This document shows positions 19,057 to 27,421 of a stretch of 64,000 nucleotides of DNA, piece by piece. Every line of letters starts with the position of its first letter. Position 1 is the first letter of the stretch. The DNA is from Methylomonas sp. AM2-LC (GTDB taxonomy: Bacteria > Pseudomonadota > Gammaproteobacteria > Methylococcales > Methylomonadaceae): positions 2,914,001 through 2,978,000 of the forward strand of contig NZ_CP157005.1 of assembly GCF_039904985.1 (NCBI RefSeq), written 5' to 3'. The notes below the pieces were generated by a model. The model was not told the origin of the DNA. It ran no database searches and saw nothing but the letters and a program-made list of their open reading frames with translations. The position numbers and the translations under genes were made by a program.

Positions 19057-20225
19057 GAACCGGCTCCGGACTTGTCGGCGGCCATCGGCTCTTGATGCGG
19101 ATTGACAGTCGCGCCTGGCTGCACATATTGCAAGCCATTGGTGACTATCCAATCCTTCGGCGATAAGCCGTCGGTGACAATGCGCAAGCCGTCGTATAAA
19201 CGCCCGGTTTCAATGGGGCGGTATTGCGCGTGATGATCTTCAGAGACAACCATTACGTATTTTTTACCTTGATCCATGGCAATGGCGCGATCATTGATTA
19301 AAATCGCATTATGGACTTCACTGCCAGGTGCCCTCACCCGCGCGAACAAGCCCGGCCCTAATAAATCGTCCGGATTGCCGAACACGCCACGGGTGCGTAT
19401 GGCACCTGTTTCCGGGTTGACTTGCGGATCTACATAATCAATGTAGCCTTTATGCGGAAAGCCTTTTTCATCGATCAAAGCCATTTCCAAAGGCACGCGT
19501 AAAGCGTTGGAACTTTGGCGCTTGCCGTCTATTTCCTGCCGCCGATATTTTAAAACCGAACGTTCGTCCATATCGACATAGACATAGATCGGATCAATGG
19601 AAACCAAGGTCGCCAATAAAGTGGTGTCAGCGCTGACCAAATTGCCTTCGGTAATGAGCTTGCGCGAGATGCGCCCGGATATCGGCGCACGGATTTGCGT
19701 GAAATCCACATTCAGTTCAGCCAATTCCACTGCGGCGTTGGCCGATTCAATAGACGATCCGGCCTGAAATAAATTCTTGCTGCGGGTGTCGAATTCTTCT
19801 TCGGAGATAGCTTGTTCTTTCAGCAGATTTTCTGCGCGCTGCAAATCGTTTTTTGCCAAATCTCGCCTGGATTTAGAACGCTCCACTTCCGATTTTGCCT
19901 GATGCAGTTGCGCCTGATAAGGGCGAGGATCGATGACAAATAGCAAATCGCCTTTATGCACCTTGCCGCCATCCTTAAACGATATTTGTTTCAAATAGCC
20001 AGACACTCGCGAGCGAATTTCCACAGACTCAACCGCTTGCAAACGTCCGGTGTATTCGTCCCACTCGACGATTTCTTTTTGCAAAGGTTGGCTAATGGCG
20101 ACATCTGCTGGTGGAGGCGTTGCAGACTGGTTTGCAGTCCCGTTATTACATCCACTGGTTAAAACCATTAATGCCAATAGGTAGCTGGTAGAGCCATTCT
20201 TAAACAAATTTATGAACAATTTCAT
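19053..20225 (-). CDS. RND efflux periplasmic adaptor (membrane fusion protein)
   Basis: A 390-residue lipoprotein adaptor that joins pump and outer membrane channel. The preferred start, 20225, has AGGA eight bases upstream; in-frame Met codons at 20234 and 20249 are alternatives. The lipobox is LTSGC. Then come the lipoyl-like half (EWDEYTGRLQAVESVEIRSRVSGYL, then DLLFVIDPRPYQAQL), a coiled-coil hairpin (about residues 95-165, rich in Ala, Glu and Lys), and the beta-barrel part (DFTQIRAPISGRISRKLITEGNLV). Its stop overlaps the permease start by four bases. First gene of the pump operon; mlaA lies 132 bases upstream, same strand. Confidence 0.94.
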   Translation of the reverse strand: MKLFINLFKNGSTSYLLALMVLTSGCNNGTANQSATPPPADVAISQPLQKEIVEWDEYTGRLQAVESVEIRSRVSGYLKQISFKDGGKVHKGDLLFVIDPRPYQAQLHQAKSEVERSKSRRDLAKNDLQRAENLLKEQAISEEEFDTRSKNLFQAGSSIESANAAVELAELNVDFTQIRAPISGRISRKLITEGNLVSADTTLLATLVSIDPIYVYVDMDERSVLKYRRQEIDGKRQSSNALRVPLEMALIDEKGFPHKGYIDYVDPQVNPETGAIRTRGVFGNPDDLLGPGLFARVRAPGSEVHNAILINDRAIAMDQGKKYVMVVSEDHHAQYRPIETGRLYDGLRIVTDGLSPKDWIVTNGLQYVQPGATVNPHQEPMAADKSGAGS

Positions 20226-20357
20226 GTTTTTCATCCTACATACACTCATAGTTCCACTTGATTGCGGATTGTGATAACGACGGTAACTGCCACTCTTGCA
20301 AATAATTGTTGTGATCTGTCATTTAGGGTACTTTCTGGGGGGCTACCGATTTTAATG

Positions 20358-21149
20358 TTAGTATGGACTGATTGGACCCAGACCGTTACTGTTATTATCA
20401 TCAGACTTCAACACATCTTCGTCTGGAACATTACCGTCATGAATCAAATAATTCCGCCTAGATTGGTATGCGTTTTTGAAAAACTCGTACCTATCGATAG
20501 CGGCTTCGGTGATGGTTTTTTCCAGCCCTAGGTTATTGGCTCGGGTATCTATGACTTTTAATGCGCCCAATCCGCCTGAAACGGCATAGGCGGTAGCTGA
20601 GGAAGACCCAAAATATACGCCCGTATAACTGATAGGATTCAATGCTGCATCACTTAATAGCCCGGCAAAACCGCGTGGCGAACTGGGTCCAAAGAATGGC
20701 AATACCAGATAAGGGCCGGATGGTATCCCCCAAAACCCTAAGGTCTGATCAAAATCTTCATGATGCTTGGTCAGATCGACCAGGGTGCCTACATCAATTA
20801 AACCGCAGACACCCACCGTAGAATTCACTAAAAATCGCGCACCATCCAAACCTGATTGCGAAAACTTACCCTGCAGGGCATCGTTTGCGATCACGTCGAT
20901 ATCGTCAAGATTACTAAAAAAATTACTTACCGCCTGATGAGCAAAATTTGGCATCACGCTATCATAGCCTTTGGCGACAGGTTTCATGACATAGTCATCT
21001 ACACCGTCATTAAATGATTGTGCCCCCCTGTTCCAACTCTCCCATGGGTCTTTTGGATCAGAAACATGTATCGTTGCGCAACCGTTTAAAAAAGCGAACA
21101 TAACGGTGACAATTAGGATGCCTGGCTGATTAAATGGCTTATTTGGCAT
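20358..21149 (-). CDS. mlaA: Phospholipid-binding lipoprotein MlaA (VacJ family)
   Basis: A 263-residue outer membrane lipoprotein of the Mla pathway, which removes misplaced phospholipids from the outer leaflet. The start at 21149 gives a 23-residue signal ending in the lipobox LNGC and has AAAGG upstream; a second candidate is 21182, also with an AGGA. The VacJ core is clear: DPWESWNRGAQSFNDGVDDYV, then SNFFSNLDDIDVIANDALQG, GARFLVNSTVGVCGLIDVG and DFDQTLGFWGIPSGPYLVLPFFGPSS. No mlaBCDEF genes are nearby. A strong promoter with an ArsR-type operator precedes it (21231-21276), so it may be co-regulated with the reductase operon at 23.8-26.3 kb and read through into the RND pump. Confidence 0.93.
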   Translation of the reverse strand: MPNKPFNQPGILIVTVMFAFLNGCATIHVSDPKDPWESWNRGAQSFNDGVDDYVMKPVAKGYDSVMPNFAHQAVSNFFSNLDDIDVIANDALQGKFSQSGLDGARFLVNSTVGVCGLIDVGTLVDLTKHHEDFDQTLGFWGIPSGPYLVLPFFGPSSPRGFAGLLSDAALNPISYTGVYFGSSSATAYAVSGGLGALKVIDTRANNLGLEKTITEAAIDRYEFFKNAYQSRRNYLIHDGNVPDEDVLKSDDNNSNGLGPISPY

Positions 21150-21230
21150 GCTATTTACCTTTAATCTGGAAAGTCTGCTCATGACTCATTCCTGTCAGTT
21201 ATTAAGAAAGGTTGCCCGGCTGAATCTTAT

Positions 21231-21276
21231 AATTCATTAGTACAGTATTATGGAACTAACAAACTATCTTGTCAAG
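21231..21276 (-). promoter_or_regulatory. Promoter/operator of mlaA, ArsR-type operator copy 1
   Basis: On the minus strand this holds a near-consensus promoter, TTGACA (21270-21275), 17 bases, CATAAT (21247-21252). The spacer end, -10 and initial region form a dyad TTAGTTC-N9-GTACTAA. The same 45 bases recur almost unchanged upstream of the SDR operon (26328-26372). The shared bases go well beyond promoter consensus (for example GTTTRTTAGTTCCATAAT and AATGAATT). Start of transcription should be near 21240. Confidence 0.75.
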
Positions 21277-21346
21277 CCGTACTAATCAAATTACTCAGAT
21301 TATGGGCAACGCAAAAAAACATAGGGATAACCAATCTCCCACTCAC

Positions 21347-22552
21347 CTACTCGCTGTTTACCAAGTCTGGAATCAGTCGCAATAGCGTAATTTCTGAGGG
21401 TGCGCCAAAGCGTTTGGGCGGCCCCCAATAGCCAGTTCCCCTGCTGGTATACACCCAGAGCTGCCCTAGCCTATGCAGTCCGGCCGTGTACGGCTGCTGC
21501 AGAAACACGAATAGATTCCACGGCCAGAATTGCCCGCCATGAGTGTGTCCGGACAATTGCAGATCGAAGCCCGCCGCTGCCGCAGCAGGCGCGGTACGCG
21601 GCTGGTGAGCCAGCAATATTCTGGGGATGCCTTTCGGGCTACCGACCAACGCGGCAAGCGGGTCGCTTCGTTGCGCAGGATCAAAAAAATGCGCGCTGTA
21701 ATCGGTTACCCCTGCAACGATCATGCGCCCGCCATCGTGTTCGATAACAACATGTTCGTTCATCAGACCCCGTAGACCCAGGCGCTGGAATTCCGCCATC
21801 CAATTTAACGCCCCCGAGTAATACTCGTGGTTACCCGTGACAACAAAAGCCCCATGCCGCGCCCTAAGTCTCGCTAAAGGCGCGGTATGAGCGGAAAGCT
21901 GTTTAACGTCGCCATCAACCACATCGCCGGTAATGGCAATAAGATCGGCATTCAAGCCATTGACGCGATCAACAATGGCGGCAACGTAGTCGCCCTTGAT
22001 CGTCGCTCCGACATGGATATCGCTGAGCTGAACGATAGTGAATCCGGCCAGCTGTGCCGGCAAACCCACCAGCGGGATGTCGATACGGACCACCTGCGCC
22101 ACTCGCCGGGCATTGACGAAACCGATAAGGGTTAATAGCCCCGCCGCCACGACTACAGCAATGGCCGTCGGGCTGGTCAACGACGGTGTCTGCGCCGAAA
22201 GCAAAAACATGTCGCGCAACAATGTCAGTACCAAAAGCGATGAGAATAGCCCCATGACCAGGGAACCTGCCCAACTGAATCGATCGGCCACTGATTGTTC
22301 CCGAACTAAAAAACGAGCAAACATTCCCAACGGTATTAGCAACGTGGAAAGACACAGCAGCACCCCACCGACCAACGTTCCCGTTAAACCGATGGGAAGC
22401 GCAGGCAGCAGACGCCAGCCGATGTAGGCATGAAGTCCAATCAGGATCGGCATCACGGTCCGCGCAAAGCGAACTAGTCGCTTTGTGAAATCGGTTGGCA
22501 AGGGTGCTTGCGGCGCTTCGAGCTGCGCAGCTACACTCCTGCTATTCGCCAT
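21347..22552 (-). CDS. Calcineurin-like metallophosphoesterase, membrane-anchored
   Basis: A 401-residue protein with four or five N-terminal membrane helices (residues about 28-150). A metallophosphoesterase domain of the YkuE type follows. Metal ligands are visible in order: LSDIHVG (about 177), TGDVVDG (about 210), GNHEYYSG (about 241), LLAHQPR (about 318) and SGHTHGGQFWPW (about 335). The YkuE group removes phosphate groups from lipid or nucleotide substrates; the true substrate is unknown. Its start overlaps the stop region of a small membrane protein (22542-22937), which itself overlaps the ECF sigma gene, so all three look like one operon. Confidence 0.9.
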   Translation of the reverse strand: MANSRSVAAQLEAPQAPLPTDFTKRLVRFARTVMPILIGLHAYIGWRLLPALPIGLTGTLVGGVLLCLSTLLIPLGMFARFLVREQSVADRFSWAGSLVMGLFSSLLVLTLLRDMFLLSAQTPSLTSPTAIAVVVAAGLLTLIGFVNARRVAQVVRIDIPLVGLPAQLAGFTIVQLSDIHVGATIKGDYVAAIVDRVNGLNADLIAITGDVVDGDVKQLSAHTAPLARLRARHGAFVVTGNHEYYSGALNWMAEFQRLGLRGLMNEHVVIEHDGGRMIVAGVTDYSAHFFDPAQRSDPLAALVGSPKGIPRILLAHQPRTAPAAAAAGFDLQLSGHTHGGQFWPWNLFVFLQQPYTAGLHRLGQLWVYTSRGTGYWGPPKRFGAPSEITLLRLIPDLVNSE

Positions 22553-22937
22553 GAGATGTCGGCCCGTCTACCGTTTTGTTTTCATCTTTATCCGGGCAAC
22601 ACCATTGGCCCCAACGGCTTTTGAAACGGCCTTTCAGTTGTTCCCGCTCTTCTGGTGTCATGCTTTCCCAACGTTGGCCGCGTTCCTTCCAACGTCCGTG
22701 CGTGTGGCAGCCACCAAACAGAATTTTGCTCAGCAGGAAAACACCCAGCGCCTGAAAATAGCCGATTTGCTGCGCGCCGGTAAACAGTTGCGGCATCAGC
22801 CAGTTCCACAGCAGCATAACCACCAAGCCTAAGGCGGCGATACCCGTGACAACCAGCAGCGTGATTTTGAAACATTTAGACTTGCATATTGGTGCAGCGT
22901 TTGAACAGTTCGTTTTCAATTTTGTTTCCTTTATCAT
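22542..22937 (-). CDS. Small membrane protein of the ECF sigma operon
   Basis: A 131-residue protein with two hydrophobic stretches (LVVTGIAALGLVVMLLWNWL, about residues 29-49, and an amphipathic stretch near 60-75). The Cys-containing cytoplasmic or periplasmic segment FGGCHTHGRWKERGQRW and the basic PEEREQLKGRFKSRWGQWCC end follow. The start ATG overlaps the sigma factor stop as ATGA, so translation is coupled. The position after an ECF sigma gene is where anti-sigma factors sit, but there is no zinc-finger or ASD motif I can see. Function unknown. Confidence 0.7.
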   Translation of the reverse strand: MIKETKLKTNCSNAAPICKSKCFKITLLVVTGIAALGLVVMLLWNWLMPQLFTGAQQIGYFQALGVFLLSKILFGGCHTHGRWKERGQRWESMTPEEREQLKGRFKSRWGQWCCPDKDENKTVDGPTSHGE

Positions 22938-23533
22938 GAAAGCTCGTCATAGAGCGGTTGCAACCGTGTACGCAGATGCTGCACGGCCAGTCTTTTCAAT
23001 CCCAATAGGGTATTCAGGTTTTCGCCGCTTTGCTCGGCGAGTTCCTTGAAGCTAAGCCCATCCAGCTCATGGGCAATGAATACTTCGCGTTGCCTGGCTG
23101 GCAACTCATCCAGCGCCACCGAGATGGCCTCCAGTAACATAGCTCTCGCATAGTAGGTTTCCGGTTCGCTATCCAATGCCGGTAAAGTCTGCTCAAGCCA
23201 ATAACCTTCTTCACTATCCTCCGCAGTTGCCAAAGCCTCCGGCAAGGGCTGCTCGCGTTTCTTGCGGAACCGGTCTATGATGCGATTGCGGGCGACGCGA
23301 AACAACCAAGCGCCTATTTGCTCTATAGGTTCCGGCAAGCGATAAGCCTCGACCAGCTCAAAAAACACTTCTTGCAGAATGTCTTCCGCATCCTCAGGAT
23401 CGGGTACGCGCTGACGAATAAAATTACCCAGCCGCCAGCGCTCCCGTGCGATGGTTTCAGTCAGGTGCTGGTTCTGTTCAGTCATCAGTGTCTGCGGTTC
23501 ATTAGTAAATGGGTCGGTAAGCGATGTATTCAT
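22934..23533 (-). CDS. ECF RNA polymerase sigma factor
   Basis: A 199-residue sigma-70 family protein of the extracytoplasmic type. Region 2 is present as RQRVPDPEDAEDILQEVFFELVEAY and IGAWLFRVARNRIIDRFRKKRE; region 4 as ALDELPARQREVFIAHELDGLSFKELAEQSGENLNTLLGLKRLAVQHLRTRL. There is no long regulatory extension. It leads an operon with a small membrane protein and a metallophosphoesterase. The start at 23533 has an in-frame Met at 23485 (MTEQNQH) as an alternative. The signal it responds to is unknown. Confidence 0.93.
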   Translation of the reverse strand: MNTSLTDPFTNEPQTLMTEQNQHLTETIARERWRLGNFIRQRVPDPEDAEDILQEVFFELVEAYRLPEPIEQIGAWLFRVARNRIIDRFRKKREQPLPEALATAEDSEEGYWLEQTLPALDSEPETYYARAMLLEAISVALDELPARQREVFIAHELDGLSFKELAEQSGENLNTLLGLKRLAVQHLRTRLQPLYDELS

Positions 23534-23821
23534 ACTGATGTAGACGTATCATCGGCCAAAATATTGTGAAAAAGAAAAAAAATATTCTGGCGAATGATTG
23601 GTATTGGTGGTGCAATCACATGTCTCTAGTTGGCGGGGCTTAGGCTTCCACGGGCTCACATTCCGTTTAGAAGCGTAAACAAAGAATGTGCGCCATAAAA
23701 GAACCAGATGGCAATACCCGCATTAAAAACAGCACAGCCAAGGGAAGCAAGGAAAAGTGCTACTACAGTTACATGAGTAAGTGTGGTAGCAAGATCTGGA
23801 AATATCTAAAAGAATAGCCGC

Positions 23822-24328
23822 TTAATAAGCGCCGATATAATCCATTTTTCCTATTTCTACGCCGTTATGCCGCAAAATGGCATAAGCCGTAGTCAGGTGG
23901 AAATAAAAGTTTGGGTATACAAAGTTCAACAAATACGCTTGGCCTAAAAAATGAAATTCTCTACTACCAAATTTCAAGGTAATGTTGCGTCCTTCACTGC
24001 CGTCGATTTGCTCAGCAGTCACGCTTTGTATAAATGCCACAGTCTTGGCTATACGCGCTTGTAACTCGGCGAAGCTTGCTTCGTTGTCTTCGTAGCTTGG
24101 CACCTCTATCCCGGCTAGTCTGGCCGCGCAACCTTTTACTACATCGGTGGCAATTTGTACTTGCCGGCTTAGCGGATACATATCCGGCGCTAAGCGAGCA
24201 TTAACAAATATAGACGGATCGATTTTCTTTGCTTCGGCATGGGCAGCGGCTTTGTAGAGTATCGCTGATAAATTGCCTAACATACGAACTAATACCGGGA
24301 TTGAGGCTTGGTATAGGGTTAATGACAT
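23822..24328 (-). CDS. DUF1993 family protein
   Basis: A 168-residue soluble protein matching DUF1993: MSLTLYQASIPVLVRMLGNLSAILYKAA, then KIDPSIFVNARLAPDMYPLSRQVQIATDV, and a C-terminal FPNFYFHLTTAYAILRHNGVEIGKMDYIG-like end. These helical-bundle proteins resemble DinB-like folds; role unknown. Start 24328 has GGAG eight bases upstream. It is last of three genes in an operon with old yellow enzyme and SDR genes. Some bacterial operons pair DUF1993 proteins with oxidoreductases. Confidence 0.88.
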   Translation of the reverse strand: MSLTLYQASIPVLVRMLGNLSAILYKAAAHAEAKKIDPSIFVNARLAPDMYPLSRQVQIATDVVKGCAARLAGIEVPSYEDNEASFAELQARIAKTVAFIQSVTAEQIDGSEGRNITLKFGSREFHFLGQAYLLNFVYPNFYFHLTTAYAILRHNGVEIGKMDYIGAY

Positions 24329-24376
24329 ATGATTACTCCAGTGAAAAAATAGATGGTTAGTCAATAAACTGATTAC

Positions 24377-25468
24377 TTAAGCGGCAAGCGTAACTGTTGG
24401 GAAGTCGGTATAACCTTTTGCCCCAATATCCGCATACCAAACGTCCATTTCCGCATCCGCATTCAATTCCAGATTATGTTGGAAGCGGACAACCAAATCA
24501 GGGTTGGAGATAAACGGCCTGCCGAAAGCGATCAAATCCGCGTCGCCGTCTTGCAGCCTTTGCTCCGCCAGTTCCTTGGTATAACCACAGTTGCCGATGA
24601 TACAGCCAGGATAGACTTTTTTTAACTCAGCCAAGGTTATCGGTTCGCCCAAGCCATGAAAACCGAAAGCCAGCCCGTCCATAACATGCAGGTATGCCAA
24701 TTCATGTTTAGCCAATTCTTGAGCGGTATATAAAAACTGTTCGCGATAATCTTCAGAGCCCATATCGTTGAATACGCCGTTGGGTGATAGCCTAACCCCT
24801 ATTTTGTCGGCATCCCATACTTGCTTGACCGCAGCTAAAATTTCTAATAAAAATCGTGTTCTGTTTTCTATGGAACCGCCGTATTCATCGCTACGCTGGT
24901 TGGTTTTGCTTTGCAGGAATTCATCAATCAGATAACCGTTGGCGGCGTGTATTTCAATGCCATCAAAACCCGCCACTTTCGCCCGTCTAGCTGCGCTTTG
25001 GTAATCCAAAACGATTTGTTTCACTTCTGCGGTTTCCAGCGCCCGTGGTGTCTCGTAAGCTTGTTTACCGCTGGGCGTATGGATATAGTCACCATTGAGT
25101 ATGATAGCGGAAGGCGCGACAGGCAGGCCAGTCTCAGGATGGAAGCTGGTGTGCGATGCTCTGCCGCAATGCCAGAGCTGGAGAAAAATTTTTCCACCTT
25201 GGTCATGTACCGCTTTGGTAGTCAGCTGCCAGGCTTGGGCTTGCTCGTCGGTATAAATGCCGGGGTTGTTGAGAAATCCCAAACCTTGCACAGAAATGCT
25301 GGTTGCCTCAGAAATTAGTAAGCCAGCATCGGCGCGTTGCGCATAATATTCTGCCATCAACGCATTTGGCAACCTTGCTGCACCAGCCCGCGATCGTGTC
25401 AAAGGAGCCAACACTATTCTGTTGGCTAACAGATTATCCCCAAACTTTAGTTTTTCAAAAAGTTTCAT
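24377..25468 (-). CDS. nemA: Old yellow enzyme family FMN oxidoreductase
   Basis: A 363-residue ene-reductase of the N-ethylmaleimide reductase type, which uses FMN and NADPH to reduce activated C=C bonds, nitro compounds and maleimides. Family motifs are KLKFGDNLLANRIVLAPLTRSRAG (start), the substrate-binding HAANGYL within FDGIEIHAANGYLIDEFLQ (about residue 170), LSPNGVFNDMGSEDYREQF, and the C-terminal IAFGRPFISNPDLVVRF. Middle gene of an operon with an SDR (upstream) and DUF1993 (downstream). A separate old yellow enzyme gene at 44265 has its own regulator. Regulated most likely by the ArsR-type protein at 26547. Confidence 0.94.
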   Translation of the reverse strand: MKLFEKLKFGDNLLANRIVLAPLTRSRAGAARLPNALMAEYYAQRADAGLLISEATSISVQGLGFLNNPGIYTDEQAQAWQLTTKAVHDQGGKIFLQLWHCGRASHTSFHPETGLPVAPSAIILNGDYIHTPSGKQAYETPRALETAEVKQIVLDYQSAARRAKVAGFDGIEIHAANGYLIDEFLQSKTNQRSDEYGGSIENRTRFLLEILAAVKQVWDADKIGVRLSPNGVFNDMGSEDYREQFLYTAQELAKHELAYLHVMDGLAFGFHGLGEPITLAELKKVYPGCIIGNCGYTKELAEQRLQDGDADLIAFGRPFISNPDLVVRFQHNLELNADAEMDVWYADIGAKGYTDFPTVTLAA

Positions 25469-25532
25469 AATTTACCTACCATAAGAAAATGAGCGTTAAG
25501 TTTTATATAAGTTCACAACAATGCTTTTTAAA

Positions 25533-26282
25533 TTAAACGGACACCATGCCACCATCGACATACAAATCGATACCGGCCACATAACTGCTGTCGGAAGAAG
25601 CCAGGAACAGCACGGCTTGGGCAATTTCGTCCGGGCGACCAAAACGACCTAAAGGCACTTGTGTGCTTATGTTTTCGCCGAATGCTTCAATCTGTTCAAC
25701 TGATAAACCCATTTTGTCAAAGATTGGTGTTTCAATGGGGCCGGGACTCACCACATTGACACGAATTTTACGTGCCTTTAATTCAGCCGTCCAAGTGCGG
25801 GCAAAAGAACGAACGGCAGCTTTGCTCGCGGCATAAACCCCAAAACCTTCAAAGCCAACCGTATTAACCACTGAAGAGTTAAGAATCACCGAACCGCCGT
25901 CCACCAGCAACGGTAATGCTTTCTGAACGGTAAACAGCAAGCCTTTGACGTTAATGCCAAAAGTTTTGTCGAAATGCTCTTCCGTTACCGCTTCGATAGG
26001 TGATGGTTCTGCTATGCCTGCATTGGCAAATACGATATCGATATGACCAAATTTAGCTTTAACTTCGGCATAAAGCTTATCAAGGTCTGCCATATTTGAG
26101 ACGTCGCCTTGAATGCCAATTGCATTACCGCCGATTTCAGCAACCGCTGTATTGATTTCCGCTAGCCTGCGACCCGTAATAACGACAGTAGCACCCTCTT
26201 TTGCGAATAATTTGGCTGTCGCCAAGCCGATACCGCTATTACCGCCTGTGATTACGGCGATTTTTCCAGATAGTTTGCTCAT
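25533..26282 (-). CDS. Short-chain dehydrogenase/reductase
   Basis: A 249-residue classical SDR. The cofactor fingerprint TGGNSGIGLATAKLF is near residue 11, NAG at about 85, catalytic Ser in LNSSVVNTVG (about 137) and the active-site YAASKAAV (Tyr about 150, Lys about 154). The C-terminal LFLASSDSSYVAGIDLYVDGG is standard. Residues after the glycine motif (ITGRR) favour NADP(H). First gene of an operon (gap to the next gene 64 bases), divergent from the ArsR-type regulator 264 bases away, with a strong promoter overlapping a dyad operator at 26328-26372. Likely role: reducing a reactive carbonyl or quinone-like compound that the regulator senses; this is inference. Confidence 0.95.
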   Translation of the reverse strand: MSKLSGKIAVITGGNSGIGLATAKLFAKEGATVVITGRRLAEINTAVAEIGGNAIGIQGDVSNMADLDKLYAEVKAKFGHIDIVFANAGIAEPSPIEAVTEEHFDKTFGINVKGLLFTVQKALPLLVDGGSVILNSSVVNTVGFEGFGVYAASKAAVRSFARTWTAELKARKIRVNVVSPGPIETPIFDKMGLSVEQIEAFGENISTQVPLGRFGRPDEIAQAVLFLASSDSSYVAGIDLYVDGGMVSV

Positions 26283-26327
26283 AAGTTAAACCCTGTAAGT
26301 TAAAAAAGATGCTGAAATGAATTCAAT

Positions 26328-26372
26328 AATTCATTTGTGCAGGATTATGGAACTAATAAACAATAATGTCAA
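26328..26372 (-). promoter_or_regulatory. Promoter/operator of the SDR operon, ArsR-type operator copy 2
   Basis: On the minus strand: TTGACA (26367-26372), 17 bases, CATAAT (26344-26349). The dyad TTAGTTC-N9-GCACAAA overlaps the -10. About four fifths of the positions match copy 1 upstream of mlaA, including the spacer and the initial transcribed bases. Confidence 0.78.
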
Positions 26373-26496
26373 CACCCCCTCACTTAGTGAGTGTTGGCAA
26401 AATCAAACATAGTAATTTCCAACGATAGTTTAGCATTTTGCCCAATGGCTAACTTGCTATCAACGGCTGCATCCAGGTTGCGTTAACTCCAATATT

Positions 26497-26540
26497 ACAT
26501 TAATACAGAATTAGTGAACAAATAAACAACAATGTCAGGC
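26497..26540 (+). promoter_or_regulatory. Operator copy 3 in the promoter region of the ArsR-type regulator
   Basis: A third, more diverged copy of the 45-base element (ends AACAATGTCAGG) overlaps the likely transcription start of the regulator. The plus-strand promoter TTGCGT, 17 bases, TAATAC (26479-26507) runs into it. The position fits autorepression. Confidence 0.6.
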
Positions 26541-26546
26541 TATGTT

Positions 26547-26903
26547 ATGATAAAAGATATGAGAACCCCTTATCATCCAAACATTGAAGAAATTACGGTT
26601 GAAGGCATCCTGCATGCTTTTTCCGATCCTGTACGCATAGAAATATACGCCAATCTGGCCGCTTCAGCATGCGCCAAGAATTGTTCAACCTTTTTAAACA
26701 TACAAAAGCGAGTATTGCCTAAATCGACATTATCCCAGCACTTCCGCATCTTGCGCGAGGCAGGGCTGGTCCGCAGCGAGCGTAAAGGCGTCGAGCTTAT
26801 CAATTCAATACGCTGGGAAGACCTGAAAGAACGCTTTGGTCCTATGATTCTGGCAATTGTCGATGCCTATTCGAAGCAACAAAAAAACCATTCAATATCT
26901 TAA
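26547..26903 (+). CDS. ArsR-family winged helix transcriptional regulator
   Basis: A 118-residue DNA-binding protein. The ArsR-type winged helix is clear: ILHAFSDPVRIEIYANLAASA, then LPKSTLSQHFRILREAGLVRSERKGVEL. Cysteines in SACAKNCSTF (about residues 45-51) are possible redox or electrophile sensors. The start at 26547 has an AGG about seven bases upstream and avoids using the ATG at 26532, which falls inside the operator repeat. It is divergent from the SDR/old yellow enzyme/DUF1993 operon and probably represses it, itself and mlaA. The ligand is unknown; the target genes suggest quinones or other electrophiles rather than metals. Confidence 0.88.
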   Translation: MIKDMRTPYHPNIEEITVEGILHAFSDPVRIEIYANLAASACAKNCSTFLNIQKRVLPKSTLSQHFRILREAGLVRSERKGVELINSIRWEDLKERFGPMILAIVDAYSKQQKNHSIS

Positions 26904-27421
26904 TATCTGGGGTTGTTGTGCAAACCCTGTGTTTCCAGTGAGAAAACACGCATACTCGAAATCCTGCGGTCGCTAAAATTAGTAAAATTGGGGCAACGTG
27001 TTCAGATAAAATATCTTCAGAATTGCCTACCTGCCTATGTTTGAATTCAGCCCCTGATGCAGTGGATAACTACCCAAAATTGGAATGACTTCATTACCGT
27101 GCTTAGAAATGCATGGAAATCTCTGAGTTAGTTCGGTTGAATATCTTCTTTTTACAGACCATCATCAAGGTTAGAGTTGTTTGTGATGCGGCTGGAAATA
27201 GGTGCGTATTCCGATGAAATCAACCATTCATTCCACTACAAATTCAGCCACATTTTAAATGCTAGATTTCGGCCATCAAGAGACAGTCAAAAATTTAAAC
27301 GAATGACAGGACTGATTTATATAGCTGCCATTCATTGAAAATAAATTAATAGGCATGAACTTCTGAATCAAGATCCACTGGATAGCCAGATTTAGAACGT
27401 TCTGGCTATCCAACTGTAGAT
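26904..27421. other. Intergenic gap with possible transposase debris
   Basis: About 520 bases. A plus-strand stretch near 27058-27126 reads QWITTQNWNDFITVLRNAWK and stops, which looks like the end of a protein (possibly a transposase), but it has no start and I cannot name the family. Nothing else was recognised. Confidence 0.25.

Noticed and set aside
23534..23821. Small Lys-rich frame (about 23690-23815)
   Set aside because: No ribosome site and no family; the region is just the gap between the sigma factor start and the DUF1993 stop.
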